Source: CAZAFL01 sp964484465 (lineage in GTDB: Bacteria > Bacteroidota > Ignavibacteria > UBA10030 > SZUA-254). Taken from it: a stretch of 64,000 nucleotides of DNA. The stretch covers positions 65,628 through 129,627 of the forward strand of contig CAZAFL010000006.1 in the NCBI GenBank assembly GCA_964484465.1, written 5' to 3'. A program made the position numbers and the translations under genes. Below the pieces are notes generated by a model, which saw only the letters and a program-made list of their open reading frames with translations, searched no databases and was not told the origin of the DNA. Below, in pieces: positions 18,351 to 26,542 of this stretch (within the stretch, counting starts at the first letter, position 1; each line of letters starts with the position of its first letter).

Positions 18351-19460
18351 TTATTGTCTCTTGAGAATGACCATAGAAAGGTCATCATGGGGGCGCGCAT
18401 CGCCGATAAACTTGTCGACGTTCGAAACAATCATTTCACCGATTTCTTTTGCAGTAAGATATTCAATTCGCTGTAACAGGTTCATCATGCGTTGCTGCCC
18501 GTAGAATTCCCCAAGCTCATTTTTTGCCTCTGTCAGGCCGTCTGAATAAATGAAGAAAGTCTCACCCGGCTTCAACTGTTGTTGTTGTTCAGTAAAGATA
18601 GCTTCAGGAATAATTCCAATGGCGGGGTCTCCTTTGCGGCTTTCTTCCGGCACCGAGCCTTTCACAACGATGGGAGGCGGGTGGCCGGCGTTCAAAAATC
18701 GTATGTTACCGCTTAACGAATTCACCTCTACGTACACAAGCGAAGCAAATAGATTTCGCAGACTGTCACGGTAAAATATTTTATTGAGCTTTGCCCCAAA
18801 TTCAGACAGTAATTTTGTATCGGGGGCAAGCGCTCTCAGGGTTGCCTGCAGTTTAGCAGTGAGCAGGGCGGCTTTTAACCCTTTTCCGGCGACGTCCGCA
18901 AGGGAGATTCGATATGTAGTGTTATCGATCATCTGGAGGTCGACCAAATCTCCACCGACTTCATTCGCTGTGCGTGTGAAGAGCCAGGCAGACCAACCCG
19001 GTATTTCAGGCGTTCGTTCCGGCATCAGGGCAGTCTGGACGGCACGCCCTTCTTCAAGCTCGTCACGCGCAACCAGTTTATCTTTAAGCTCGAGCATGAG
19101 AACGAAAAGAAGAATAAACACCGCAAAGTAACTCGTCTCAACACTAATGTAAATACGGTCGCCGGAGAGAGTAAAATTGTGGGGAATGAGAAACAATACT
19201 GCTACAATCAGCAACATAAGACGCCGTGCAGGAGTCAGCTTTAAGAACAAAGCTTTGAGCAGCCACCAGGAAGTTACAATCGTTCGTTTTGCGCGCCCCA
19301 TCTTATTCAATTGCGCTTTGTGGTCGTCATCCAAAAAGAATTCGCGCATCTCGTGAAAATCACGGAAGACTGTTCGCCGGAAGTCTCCGCGACGAATATC
19401 TTCACGAATGATGTCTCGAAACCCGGGTTCTTGTTTTACGGAACGCTGGTGATTCTTCAT
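18351..19460 (-). CDS. SpoIIE/RsbU-type PP2C protein phosphatase, membrane-bound
   Basis: About 369 residues: a basic N-terminal region, two membrane segments (about 75-93 and 108-124), a short coiled linker (ELEEGRAVQTALMPE) and a SpoIIE domain with the metal-binding signatures NEVGGDLVDL, LADVAGKGLKAAL, YSDGLTEAKNELG and PHDDLSMVIL. Such enzymes dephosphorylate anti-anti-sigma proteins in partner-switching systems. A TTG start at 19526 would place the beginning inside the terminator at 19525-19555, so I chose the ATG at 19460. Its position upstream of seven Ser/Thr kinases makes it a natural opposing phosphatase, although the SpoIIE class normally acts on STAS proteins. An RsbW-like kinase is encoded at 57297-57716. 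Confidence 0.88.
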   Translation of the reverse strand: MKNHQRSVKQEPGFRDIIREDIRRGDFRRTVFRDFHEMREFFLDDDHKAQLNKMGRAKRTIVTSWWLLKALFLKLTPARRLMLLIVAVLFLIPHNFTLSGDRIYISVETSYFAVFILLFVLMLELKDKLVARDELEEGRAVQTALMPERTPEIPGWSAWLFTRTANEVGGDLVDLQMIDNTTYRISLADVAGKGLKAALLTAKLQATLRALAPDTKLLSEFGAKLNKIFYRDSLRNLFASLVYVEVNSLSGNIRFLNAGHPPPIVVKGSVPEESRKGDPAIGIIPEAIFTEQQQQLKPGETFFIYSDGLTEAKNELGEFYGQQRMMNLLQRIEYLTAKEIGEMIVSNVDKFIGDARPHDDLSMVILKRQ

Positions 19461-19524
19461 ACCTTTTTTATGTCTGGAAGATCCTTTGCTGTGTATACGG
19501 AAATTTATCTCATTTGTTAAATGC

Positions 19525-19555
19525 AAAAAGCCGGAGATTCAATACTCCGGCTTTG
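19525..19555 (-). terminator. Rho-independent terminator after the 190-residue membrane protein gene
   Basis: The stem CCGGAG...CTCCGG, extended by AAAAGCC / GGCTTTT, has an 8-nt loop and T residues on the minus strand. It lies 45 bp past the stop at 19600 and separates that gene from the SpoIIE-type phosphatase gene. Confidence 0.8.
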
Positions 19556-19599
19556 CTTTTCTGATATGCAAAAGACCATTTGAACCCGAACGTTTTTAG

Positions 19600-20172
19600 C
19601 TACTCCGTTCGTGGAGCTTTTACTATGGCGGCAATGCCAAGTCCGGCCAGCAACCACGCAATAATGCCGTCGAGGATAAGACCAACGGTAAAATCTCCGG
19701 GGTATCCCATCCAGTTCCACATCATGAGATAATCGAACAGCATGGCAAAGATACCGAACATGCCGCAGAACGCAACCCGTCCTGCGAACGAGGACCCCAG
19801 CGCGGTGCTTCGCGTCAGGAGCCATGCAACTAATAATGCGGATAAAAGGTCAAGAACAAAACCCACCAGCATCTGACCCGGCATCATTGGGTCGGTGCCG
19901 TTCGGATTGAAAATAATCATTCCTGTCGGTCCCTGTTTCATTTTCTCGGCCCATGCATTTTGTGCAGACTGGTCGGGCGTCATTCCGGGGCCATGCGGGA
20001 AAAGATAGACCGCCTTATCGGGCAACGATTGTTTCAGCATGCTCATGACCGCATCTTCATTCGGAATTTTATGCATGCTCGGAGTATGCAAGGGCAGAAC
20101 CACCCAGGCAAGAAAGCTCCAGACAAATAGGATGATGCCGCCAACAAGTCCGCCGATGATAATTTTTTTCAT
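19600..20172 (-). CDS. Conserved membrane protein of unknown function, four membrane segments
   Basis: 190 residues with a hydrophobic N-terminal helix (KIIIGGLVGGIILFVWSFLA), a hydrophilic middle of about 65 residues rich in Pro and Met (PMMPGQM), and three more helices (about 100-185, including FGIFAMLFDYLMMWNWMG). The middle segment would face one side of the membrane as a loop. I recognise the general pattern from hypothetical proteins of many Bacteroidota but know no function. The start is supported by an AGAGGAG ribosome site 10 nt upstream. A clear terminator follows. It faces away from the dioxygenase gene across a 163-bp divergent promoter region. Confidence 0.8.
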   Translation of the reverse strand: MKKIIIGGLVGGIILFVWSFLAWVVLPLHTPSMHKIPNEDAVMSMLKQSLPDKAVYLFPHGPGMTPDQSAQNAWAEKMKQGPTGMIIFNPNGTDPMMPGQMLVGFVLDLLSALLVAWLLTRSTALGSSFAGRVAFCGMFGIFAMLFDYLMMWNWMGYPGDFTVGLILDGIIAWLLAGLGIAAIVKAPRTE

Positions 20173-20260
20173 GATGATACTCCTCTGTACTGTTGAGCAA
20201 ATGGTGATTTAAACTATATCGACCATGAACGGGGGTGTAATATATAATAATTTCTATGAC

Positions 20261-20289
20261 TTGACAAACGCTTATTTATTAGCTTATTT
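20261..20289 (+). promoter_or_regulatory. Promoter candidate for the dioxygenase/MFS/MBL operon
   Basis: TTGACA (20261-20266), a 17-bp spacer and TTATTT (20284-20289) lie about 45 bp before the GTG start at 20336. A purine-rich GGGAGGGAGAG ribosome site follows at 20319-20329. Confidence 0.5.
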
Positions 20290-20335
20290 ACGTTACCGTT
20301 GAGGGTACTATATCTATCGGGAGGGAGAGTCTAAA

Positions 20336-21289
20336 GTGAACATAGTAAACGATATTCTTGGAATACATCACGTTACTGCGATTGCAGGAGACGCTCAAGC
20401 GAATCTGGGATTTTACGCCGGCACCCTTGGTCTCCGGCTTGTAAAAAAAACAGTTAATTTCGATGATCCCTATACCTACCATCTCTATTATGGTGATGAG
20501 ATTGGACATCCAGGCACACTTCTTACATTCTTCCCATGGTCTACTCAGGCTCATAGGGGAAGAAAAGGAGTGGGGCAGCTTATAACATTCTCCTTTTCCA
20601 TTCCGCATGATGCAATAAATTTTTGGCGGGATCGTCTTAAGCAATATAATGTTCAAACGGCAGAACCTTTTTCCCGGTTTGGCGAAGAGATTATTGCGGG
20701 TATTGATCATGATGGCTTTCGGTTTGAATTGATTGCCTCACCGCCTGATAACCGTACAGGTTATGGACAGGGGAATATTCCCGCTAAATTTGCGATTAGC
20801 GGTTTTCATAGTGTAACATTATCTGAACATGAATATGAACCTACTGCGGGGTTTGTTACGTTGATGCTGGGGTTCAAAAAAACTATTGAGGAAGGAAATG
20901 TAACTCGTTTAGAGACAGGGCGCGGAGGAAGTGGAACATACATCGATATCATTCGCCAGTCAAACGGGACGCGCGGTGCAATGGGTGTGGGGATTGTTCA
21001 CCACGTTGCATGGCGAACACCGTCCGATGCGACACAGCTGGGAGTCCGGGAAAGGCTTATCAAGGATGGAGCGGACGTTACGCCGGTGATCGACCGGAAT
21101 TATTTTCACTCGATATATTTTCACGAACCGGGAGGAGTCCTGTTCGAAGTCGCTACCGATCCACCGGGATTTTTAATTGATGAAGAAAAGGATAAACTGG
21201 GCACAAATCTCATGTTACCCAAGCAGTATGAATCATACCGAAGTGATCTGGAAAAATCTCTCTCTCCTCTTCATGTCCCCCAGGTGTAA
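20336..21289 (+). CDS. Ring-cleaving dioxygenase of the VOC superfamily (MhqO/LinE-like)
   Basis: 317 residues with two vicinal-oxygen-chelate modules. The first starts GIHHVTAIAGDAQANLGFY (about 10-28), the second includes GIVHHVAWRTP (about 222-232) and ends FHEPGGVLFEVATDPPGF. His, His and Glu at these places fit the usual Fe(II) or Mn triad. Homologs (MhqO, LinE, PcpA types) cleave hydroquinones or are induced by quinone stress. The GTG start is fixed by a strong GGGAGGGAGAG site 7 nt upstream. An MFS transporter with an antibiotic-monooxygenase-like tail follows 23 bp downstream and an MBL hydrolase overlaps that, so the three probably act together in detoxifying an aromatic or quinone compound (inference). 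Confidence 0.88.
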   Translation: MNIVNDILGIHHVTAIAGDAQANLGFYAGTLGLRLVKKTVNFDDPYTYHLYYGDEIGHPGTLLTFFPWSTQAHRGRKGVGQLITFSFSIPHDAINFWRDRLKQYNVQTAEPFSRFGEEIIAGIDHDGFRFELIASPPDNRTGYGQGNIPAKFAISGFHSVTLSEHEYEPTAGFVTLMLGFKKTIEEGNVTRLETGRGGSGTYIDIIRQSNGTRGAMGVGIVHHVAWRTPSDATQLGVRERLIKDGADVTPVIDRNYFHSIYFHEPGGVLFEVATDPPGFLIDEEKDKLGTNLMLPKQYESYRSDLEKSLSPLHVPQV

Positions 21290-21312
21290 ATTCTTCAGTA
21301 TTGTTTTAATGT

Positions 21313-22959
21313 ATGAGTGATCGCGCAAGAAGTAGTTCTGCTGATAATTCGGTATTCAGTCCGTTACATCAGCCATTGTTTCGTGCGTTGTGGATTGCCT
21401 CCCTTGTATCCAACATCGGTTCCTGGATGCAGGAAGTGGGTGCTGGCTGGCTGATGACATCGTTAACAACCTCACCGACACTCATCGGTCTGCTTGAGAC
21501 GGCGATGACTCTGCCGATTTTTCTGCTGTCGTTGCCGGCAGGAGCGCTTGCGGATATTCTCGATAAGCGGCGCATCCTTGTCCTCACCCAGGCGTGGATG
21601 TTACTGTTGGCTTTTGTCATGGGAGTTGTCGCGCTTTCAGGCGGCATGACTCCAATGTTATTATTAGCTCTTACGTTTGTTATGGGGGTTGGTGCGGCAA
21701 TGAATGGCCCGGCATGGCAGGCAATCCTGCCGGAAATCACAACCAAGGACCGACTGCCCTCTGCTGTTGCACTAGGCAGTGTGGGATTCAACGTTGCGCG
21801 TGCGGTTGGCCCCGCGCTTGGGGGAATAATTGTCGCAGCCATAGGTTCATGGGCTGTTTTTATCCTGAACGGGATTTCCTTTCTCGGTGTCATTGTTGTT
21901 CTTATGAATTGGCGTCGGCAACACAGGGAAAGCGTCCTGCCGGCGGAGCGAATAATCGGGGCGATACGAGCGGGATTGCGTTATGCGCGCTTTTCTCCTG
22001 CACTCCAGAATGTGCTTGTTCGTACTGCAGCATTTATCCTCTTCGGTAGTGCGATGTGGGCGACTCTGCCGTATATCGTACGGCACGAAATGGGAAGGAC
22101 TTCGGTGGATTATGGTCTCTTCATCGGTATGTTTGGTACCGGTGCAGTGGCAGGAGCTGCTGCATTGACAAAACTCAGGAAATCCCTCTCTGTGGATTCC
22201 ATGGTCCGGTTTGCGACTCTCCTCTTTTCGGGATTGCTTTTCACGCTAGCGTTTGCGAAAATCTCTGTCGCCATTTCCTGTGCGATGGTTATCGGTGGAA
22301 TGGCGTGGATGGTATTAATGTCAAGTCTTAATCTTGCGGCGCAAATGGCGTCGCCCGCCTGGGTGAGAGCGCGCGCAATGGCAATCTATATTCTTGTTTT
22401 TTTTGGCGGGTTCGCAGGCGGGGCGGCACTTTGGGGAATTATCACAACTCGCGCTGGTACGACAATAGCTCTTTCTCTTGCAGCAACGGGTGGAATCATT
22501 GCAATGGTTACAACTTTCAAATATAAGCTTGCGGTAGATTCGAGTATCGATCTTTCTCCCTCAATGCACTGGGCAGAACCTGTGCTGGCAGCGGAGCCGC
22601 ACCCAGATCGCGGACCTGTCTTAATAACAGTGGAGTACCGTGTTACGCAGGAGCACATGAATGATTTTTCAAAGGCGGTGCACGCCTTGAGCAGAATCCG
22701 ACGGCGCGACGGTGCCGTACAATGGGGAATTTATAACGATGTGTCCGAACCGGAACGATATGTCGAAACATTTGTTGTAGAATCCTGGATAGAGCACATG
22801 CGGCAGCATGAACGAATTACTGTTGCCGACCGCGAAATCGAAAGTCACGTACATTCATTTCACGTGGGACCGCAGCCTCCTTCAGTGTCGCATTTTATTT
22901 ACACAACGGAAACGTCGGCACAGCCCGTATTACAGGAAAGAGACAAAGAGTATAAATGA
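21313..22959 (+). CDS. MFS exporter (EntS/DUF894-like) with a C-terminal antibiotic-monooxygenase-like domain
   Basis: 548 residues. Residues 1-410 form a 12-helix MFS transporter of the EntS-like MFS_3 group (NIGSWMQEVGAGWLM, ARAVGPALGGIIVAAIGSW). Residues about 430-530 form a separate ferredoxin-like ABM domain (LITVEYRVTQEHMNDFSKAV, RRRDGAVQWGIYNDVSEPER, ESWIEHMRQHERIT). This fusion is seen in other bacteria; the tail may bind or oxidise the exported compound, or be only structural. It follows the ring-cleaving dioxygenase gene and its stop overlaps the ATG of the MBL gene (ATGA), indicating one operon. Confidence 0.9.
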   Translation: MSDRARSSSADNSVFSPLHQPLFRALWIASLVSNIGSWMQEVGAGWLMTSLTTSPTLIGLLETAMTLPIFLLSLPAGALADILDKRRILVLTQAWMLLLAFVMGVVALSGGMTPMLLLALTFVMGVGAAMNGPAWQAILPEITTKDRLPSAVALGSVGFNVARAVGPALGGIIVAAIGSWAVFILNGISFLGVIVVLMNWRRQHRESVLPAERIIGAIRAGLRYARFSPALQNVLVRTAAFILFGSAMWATLPYIVRHEMGRTSVDYGLFIGMFGTGAVAGAAALTKLRKSLSVDSMVRFATLLFSGLLFTLAFAKISVAISCAMVIGGMAWMVLMSSLNLAAQMASPAWVRARAMAIYILVFFGGFAGGAALWGIITTRAGTTIALSLAATGGIIAMVTTFKYKLAVDSSIDLSPSMHWAEPVLAAEPHPDRGPVLITVEYRVTQEHMNDFSKAVHALSRIRRRDGAVQWGIYNDVSEPERYVETFVVESWIEHMRQHERITVADREIESHVHSFHVGPQPPSVSHFIYTTETSAQPVLQERDKEYK

Positions 22960-23912
22960 TTTCCCGGAAAAAATTTCTTAAAGGAATGGGTGTCGGACTC
23001 GTTGCCCCGCAATTGATGTTCGCCCAGGAACAACGCCAGCGGCCGTCGTTTCGAAGAATTATTTTCAGCGACCACATCATCGCTCCGGCGCCGGCCCGGC
23101 CTGAACCTGCAACATGGGATGATTCGACCATTACCGCGGCATGGATCGGGCATGCGACAGTTCTGATAAACTTCTTCGGGCTAAAAATTATTACTGACCC
23201 GGTATTTTCCGATAAGATTGGTATTAACATTCTTGGATTGCTGACTCTCGGGCCAAAGCGTCTCGTAGCTCCTGCACTGACGATGGACCAGCTTCCCCCC
23301 ATCGACCTGATCCTATTGTCTCATGCACATATGGACCACATGGATTTCCCCTCTTTGAGAAAGTTCAATAAGAACATTCCAGTGGTGATGGCCAAGAATA
23401 CAAGCGACCTCCTTGCAGATCGTGCCTGGAAACATCTGCAGGAACTGGACTGGGGCGAGCAAACGACGATCAGCGACGTTACGATTGAAGCACTGAGGGT
23501 AAATCATTTCGGATGGAGATTTCCATGGGAGAAAGATCGGTCACGCGGATATATGGAGGGAAGGAGCTTTAATGCGTATCTTCTATCGAAAAACGGAAAA
23601 CACATAGTGTTCGGCGGCGATACCGCGTACCAGGAATTTTTCCTGCAACTTGCAGAAAGGAATATCCCCGTCGACCTTGCCATTCTTCCGATCGGAGCAT
23701 ATGATCCATGGATTTATGTCCATGCAAATCCGGAACAGGCAGTGGCGATGGCAAACCACATGAACGCGAGCGCGATCATGCCGGTGCATTGGTCGACTTT
23801 TATTCTGAGCAATGAACCGACAAACGAACCAATCGAACGATTAAAAAAAGCCCTCACGCAACACTCTCCAAAACTTGCGGTTGAAAAAATCGGGCAGACA
23901 TGGAAGCCGTGA
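22956..23912 (+). CDS. MBL-fold metallo-hydrolase, UlaG/NAPE-PLD-like, exported
   Basis: 318 residues. The start SRKKFLKGMG resembles a twin-arginine signal with Lys in place of the second Arg, followed by a hydrophobic stretch and a cleavage-like MFAQ. The metal site is HAHMDHMD (123-130), with later ligands in VNHFGWR, GGDTAY and MPVHWSTF. It belongs to the lipid or phospho-ester hydrolase branch (UlaG, NAPE-PLD-like), where substrates are hard to predict. The ATG overlaps the stop of the MFS gene by 4 bp, so translation is probably coupled. Confidence 0.88.
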   Translation: MISRKKFLKGMGVGLVAPQLMFAQEQRQRPSFRRIIFSDHIIAPAPARPEPATWDDSTITAAWIGHATVLINFFGLKIITDPVFSDKIGINILGLLTLGPKRLVAPALTMDQLPPIDLILLSHAHMDHMDFPSLRKFNKNIPVVMAKNTSDLLADRAWKHLQELDWGEQTTISDVTIEALRVNHFGWRFPWEKDRSRGYMEGRSFNAYLLSKNGKHIVFGGDTAYQEFFLQLAERNIPVDLAILPIGAYDPWIYVHANPEQAVAMANHMNASAIMPVHWSTFILSNEPTNEPIERLKKALTQHSPKLAVEKIGQTWKP

Positions 23913-23961
23913 AAGATAATAGGATTTTATTCACGTGGTTACAACATGAGAGAGGATGCAG

Positions 23962-24528
23962 ATGACAAAACGTTGTCCCTGGGGAAATAGCGACCCTCTT
24001 TATACGACGTATCATGATAAAGAATGGGGAGTACCGGTCCATGACGACCGGAAATTATATGAGATGCTCTGCCTTGAAGGCGCCCAGGCCGGATTGAGTT
24101 GGATTACAATCCTGAAGAAACGGGAGAATTATCGTAAGGCATTTGATAATTTTAACACAAAAAAGATTGTAACATACAACGCAAAGAAGATCAGGGATTT
24201 GATGATGAACGAAGGTATTGTTCGAAACCGGCTGAAGATTGAAGCGTTTATTCAGAACGCCAAAATGTTTCACGAAGTGCAGATGGAATTTGGCTCATTC
24301 GACCGGTACATCTGGCAATTTGTCGATGGAGCCTCGATTATTAATAAGCGGAAAAGCCTGAACGATGTCCCGCCGCAGACAAAAGAATCCGATGCCATGA
24401 GTAAAGATTTGAAGCGGCGCGGGTTCAAATTTGTCGGTTCCACGATCTGTTATGCGTTTATGCAGGCGTGCGGAATGGTTAACGACCACCTGGTGGAATG
24501 TTTCAGGTATAAACAATTACTACAATGA
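23962..24528 (+). CDS. tag: DNA-3-methyladenine glycosylase I
   Basis: 188 residues: MTKRCPWGNSDPLYTTYHD at the start, CLEGAQAGLSWITILKKRE in the middle and ACGMVNDHLVECF at the end. This is the Tag family signature; the N-terminal Cys and His and the C-terminal His and Cys form its zinc site, and LEGAQAGLSW carries the active-site Glu. It removes 3-methyladenine from DNA in base excision repair. I chose the ATG at 23962 because a GAGAGG ribosome site lies 7 nt before it; the ATG at 23956 would be too close. A DinB gene begins 10 bp downstream. Confidence 0.95.
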   Translation: MTKRCPWGNSDPLYTTYHDKEWGVPVHDDRKLYEMLCLEGAQAGLSWITILKKRENYRKAFDNFNTKKIVTYNAKKIRDLMMNEGIVRNRLKIEAFIQNAKMFHEVQMEFGSFDRYIWQFVDGASIINKRKSLNDVPPQTKESDAMSKDLKRRGFKFVGSTICYAFMQACGMVNDHLVECFRYKQLLQ

Positions 24529-24538
24529 AAGGTGATGT

Positions 24539-25024
24539 ATGAACGAACAATTTGAGAAAGAGTTCCAGGCGACACTCGATACCTGGGAGGAAAAGCTCCT
24601 TTCGATTTCTGAAGGAGATAGCATGACCAGTCGAGAAAAAGGAAAATGGTGTCCAAAGGAAATCCTTGGACATCTCATTGATTCGGCATTCAACAATCAT
24701 CGCCGCTTTGTTCTCGCACGACGTAGCGAGAACCTTATCTTTGAAGGGTATGAACAGGAACGCTGGATTGAGGCTCAAAACTACACGGGGCGACCGTGGC
24801 GGACACTCATCCTGTTTTGGAAAGATATTAACACGCACCTTCTTCATGTGATGTGTCAGTTGCCTGAGGAAACACTCTCCAAAGAACATTTCCGCCACAA
24901 TTTTTATGACATTGCGTCGAGGCCGATTCCTGAAGGCCAATCGACCACACTACAATACTTTGCTGAAGACTACGTGTGGCATATGAAACATCATTTACAC
25001 CAGATAGCAGATCAGAGGTCATAA
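24539..25024 (+). CDS. DinB-family protein
   Basis: 161 residues with a four-helix DinB/YfiT layout: WCPKEILGHLIDSAFNNHRR (about 37-56), then NTHLLHVMCQ and the C-terminal DYVWHMKHHLHQI. The histidines in GHLIDS and in WHMKHHLHQ fit the metal triad of the family, whose members include thiol-dependent transferases. The function of this one is unknown. It lies close behind tag and ahead of the TrpF-like gene (8 bp), suggesting a small operon. An AAAGGTG ribosome site precedes the ATG. Confidence 0.88.
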   Translation: MNEQFEKEFQATLDTWEEKLLSISEGDSMTSREKGKWCPKEILGHLIDSAFNNHRRFVLARRSENLIFEGYEQERWIEAQNYTGRPWRTLILFWKDINTHLLHVMCQLPEETLSKEHFRHNFYDIASRPIPEGQSTTLQYFAEDYVWHMKHHLHQIADQRS

Positions 25025-25031
25025 TTTTACA

Positions 25032-25673
25032 TTGCGCGTAAAAGTCTGTTGTATAAAGAGTGTGAAAGAAGCTCGGCTTGCAATACGCTATGGAGCATCG
25101 GCATTAGGACTTGTTTCTGCGATGCCGAGCGGGCCCGGGCCTATCCCGGAAGAACTAATATCCGACATTGTAGCAACTATCCCGTCACATATTGACACAT
25201 TCTTACTTACGTCAAAACAAGATGCACGCGATGTAATTGAACAGCAACGTCGGACAAAGGTAACGACATTACAACTTGTCGACACTTTCCCGACGAACAA
25301 GTATTCTATCTTGCGAAAGGAACTGCCCGGGATTAAGATCGTGCAAGTTATTCATGTACGAAATCTGGAATCAGTGGAGGAAGCTGCACACGCTTCTCTG
25401 TATGTGGATGCGTTACTCTTGGATTCAGGTAATCCCGGATTAAAGGTGAAGGAACTCGGCGGTACAGGTCGTGTACATGATTGGAATATCAGTCGAAAAA
25501 TTCAAAACTCCATAAAAATCCCTCTTTACCTTGCGGGCGGCTTGACGCCAGATAATGTAAGCGAGGCGATTCGGGTTGTAAAACCTTACGCGGTCGACAT
25601 CTGCAGCGGGGTGAGGACAAACGGCTACCTCGATGAACATAAGCTTCAACGGTTCTTTACTGCTGTAAGGTAA
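25032..25673 (+). CDS. trpF: Phosphoribosylanthranilate isomerase-like protein (TrpF family)
   Basis: 213 residues: RVKVCCIKSVKEARLAIRYG at the start (family KxCGI, here CCI), GADALG-like GASALGLV, FLLTSK, TLQLVD, LLLDSG with the following GGTGRVHDW, LAGGLTPDNV and DICSGVR at the end. This is the (beta-alpha)8 pattern of TrpF, which isomerises phosphoribosylanthranilate in tryptophan synthesis. Usual features differ slightly (CGI to CCI; D.SSGVE to DICSGVR), and no other trp gene is nearby, so a related activity is possible. The start is a TTG. It converges with gpmA, the two stops lying 3 bp apart. Confidence 0.85.
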   Translation: MRVKVCCIKSVKEARLAIRYGASALGLVSAMPSGPGPIPEELISDIVATIPSHIDTFLLTSKQDARDVIEQQRRTKVTTLQLVDTFPTNKYSILRKELPGIKIVQVIHVRNLESVEEAAHASLYVDALLLDSGNPGLKVKELGGTGRVHDWNISRKIQNSIKIPLYLAGGLTPDNVSEAIRVVKPYAVDICSGVRTNGYLDEHKLQRFFTAVR

Positions 25674-25676
25674 GAC

Positions 25677-26423
25677 CTACTTTGTTTTTCCCTGATTTGC
25701 TACAGATTGCATTGCCTGTTTGATTGTGTCTGGATCGCCAAGATAGCTGCTTCTTACTGGCTTGAGAAGGTCATCCAGCTCGTACACGAGAGGGACGCCG
25801 GTTGGAATATTCAAATCGACAATGCTGTCGTCAGAAATATTGTCGAGGTGTTTCACCAGCGCGCGAAGACTGTTACCATGAGCGGCAATGATGACTCGTT
25901 TGCCTGCTTTGATTGATGGAACAATCGACTCGTGCCAATACGGGAGGAATCGTGAAACAGTATCTTTCAGGCATTCCGTCAGCGGGACTTCGCCCGGCGC
26001 CAGGGTTAGATATCGCGGGTCGTTTGCGGGGTTGCGCGGGTCATTTTTCTCCAGAGCAGGAGGTCGTGTCGCATAACTTCGCCGCCAGACTTTTACCTGA
26101 TCTTCACCGAATTTTGCAGCTGTCTCTGCCTTGTTGAGTCCTTGAAGTGCGCCATAATGACGCTCGTTCAATCTCCACGAATTGTGTACCGGGATCCACA
26201 TCAAATCCATTTCCTCGAGTGTAATCCACAATGTTCGGATCGCACGCTTGAGCACGGATGTAAACGCGACGTCGAATGTAAATCCCTGCTCCCTCAGAAT
26301 TTTTCCTGCTTGTCGCGCTTCGCCTGCTCCTTTTTCCGAGAGGTCGACATCCGTCCAGCCAGTAAACCTGTTTTCCTTATTCCAGACACTTTCGCCGTGG
26401 CGGAGCAATACGAGTCTTGTCAT
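25677..26423 (-). CDS. gpmA: 2,3-bisphosphoglycerate-dependent phosphoglycerate mutase
   Basis: 248 residues, the usual length. LVLLRHGESVWNKENRFTGW gives the catalytic His9; the proton donor is Glu in LNERHYGALQG; and the second His is in AAHGNSLRALVKHL. It interconverts 3- and 2-phosphoglycerate in glycolysis and gluconeogenesis. The gene faces mqnD across 119 bp to that gene's chosen start. Confidence 0.96.
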   Translation of the reverse strand: MTRLVLLRHGESVWNKENRFTGWTDVDLSEKGAGEARQAGKILREQGFTFDVAFTSVLKRAIRTLWITLEEMDLMWIPVHNSWRLNERHYGALQGLNKAETAAKFGEDQVKVWRRSYATRPPALEKNDPRNPANDPRYLTLAPGEVPLTECLKDTVSRFLPYWHESIVPSIKAGKRVIIAAHGNSLRALVKHLDNISDDSIVDLNIPTGVPLVYELDDLLKPVRSSYLGDPDTIKQAMQSVANQGKTK

Positions 26424-26542
26424 GATACGATAATTAGATTAAGTTTGGTGCAGGAATATACCTCTTTCTTGTCAATTTTGCTCATGTGCAATTTCAAATC
26501 TTCTGTAAAATTCTTATCTTTTCCTGCACCGCGTTAAACATA

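Noticed and set aside
19461..19526. A TTG start giving a longer SpoIIE-type phosphatase
   Set aside because: It would begin inside the terminator of the preceding gene; the ATG at 19460 is more likely.
20288..20710. A minus-strand frame of 140 codons over the dioxygenase start
   Set aside because: It overlaps a clear VOC dioxygenase gene and its promoter region; composition is antisense-like.
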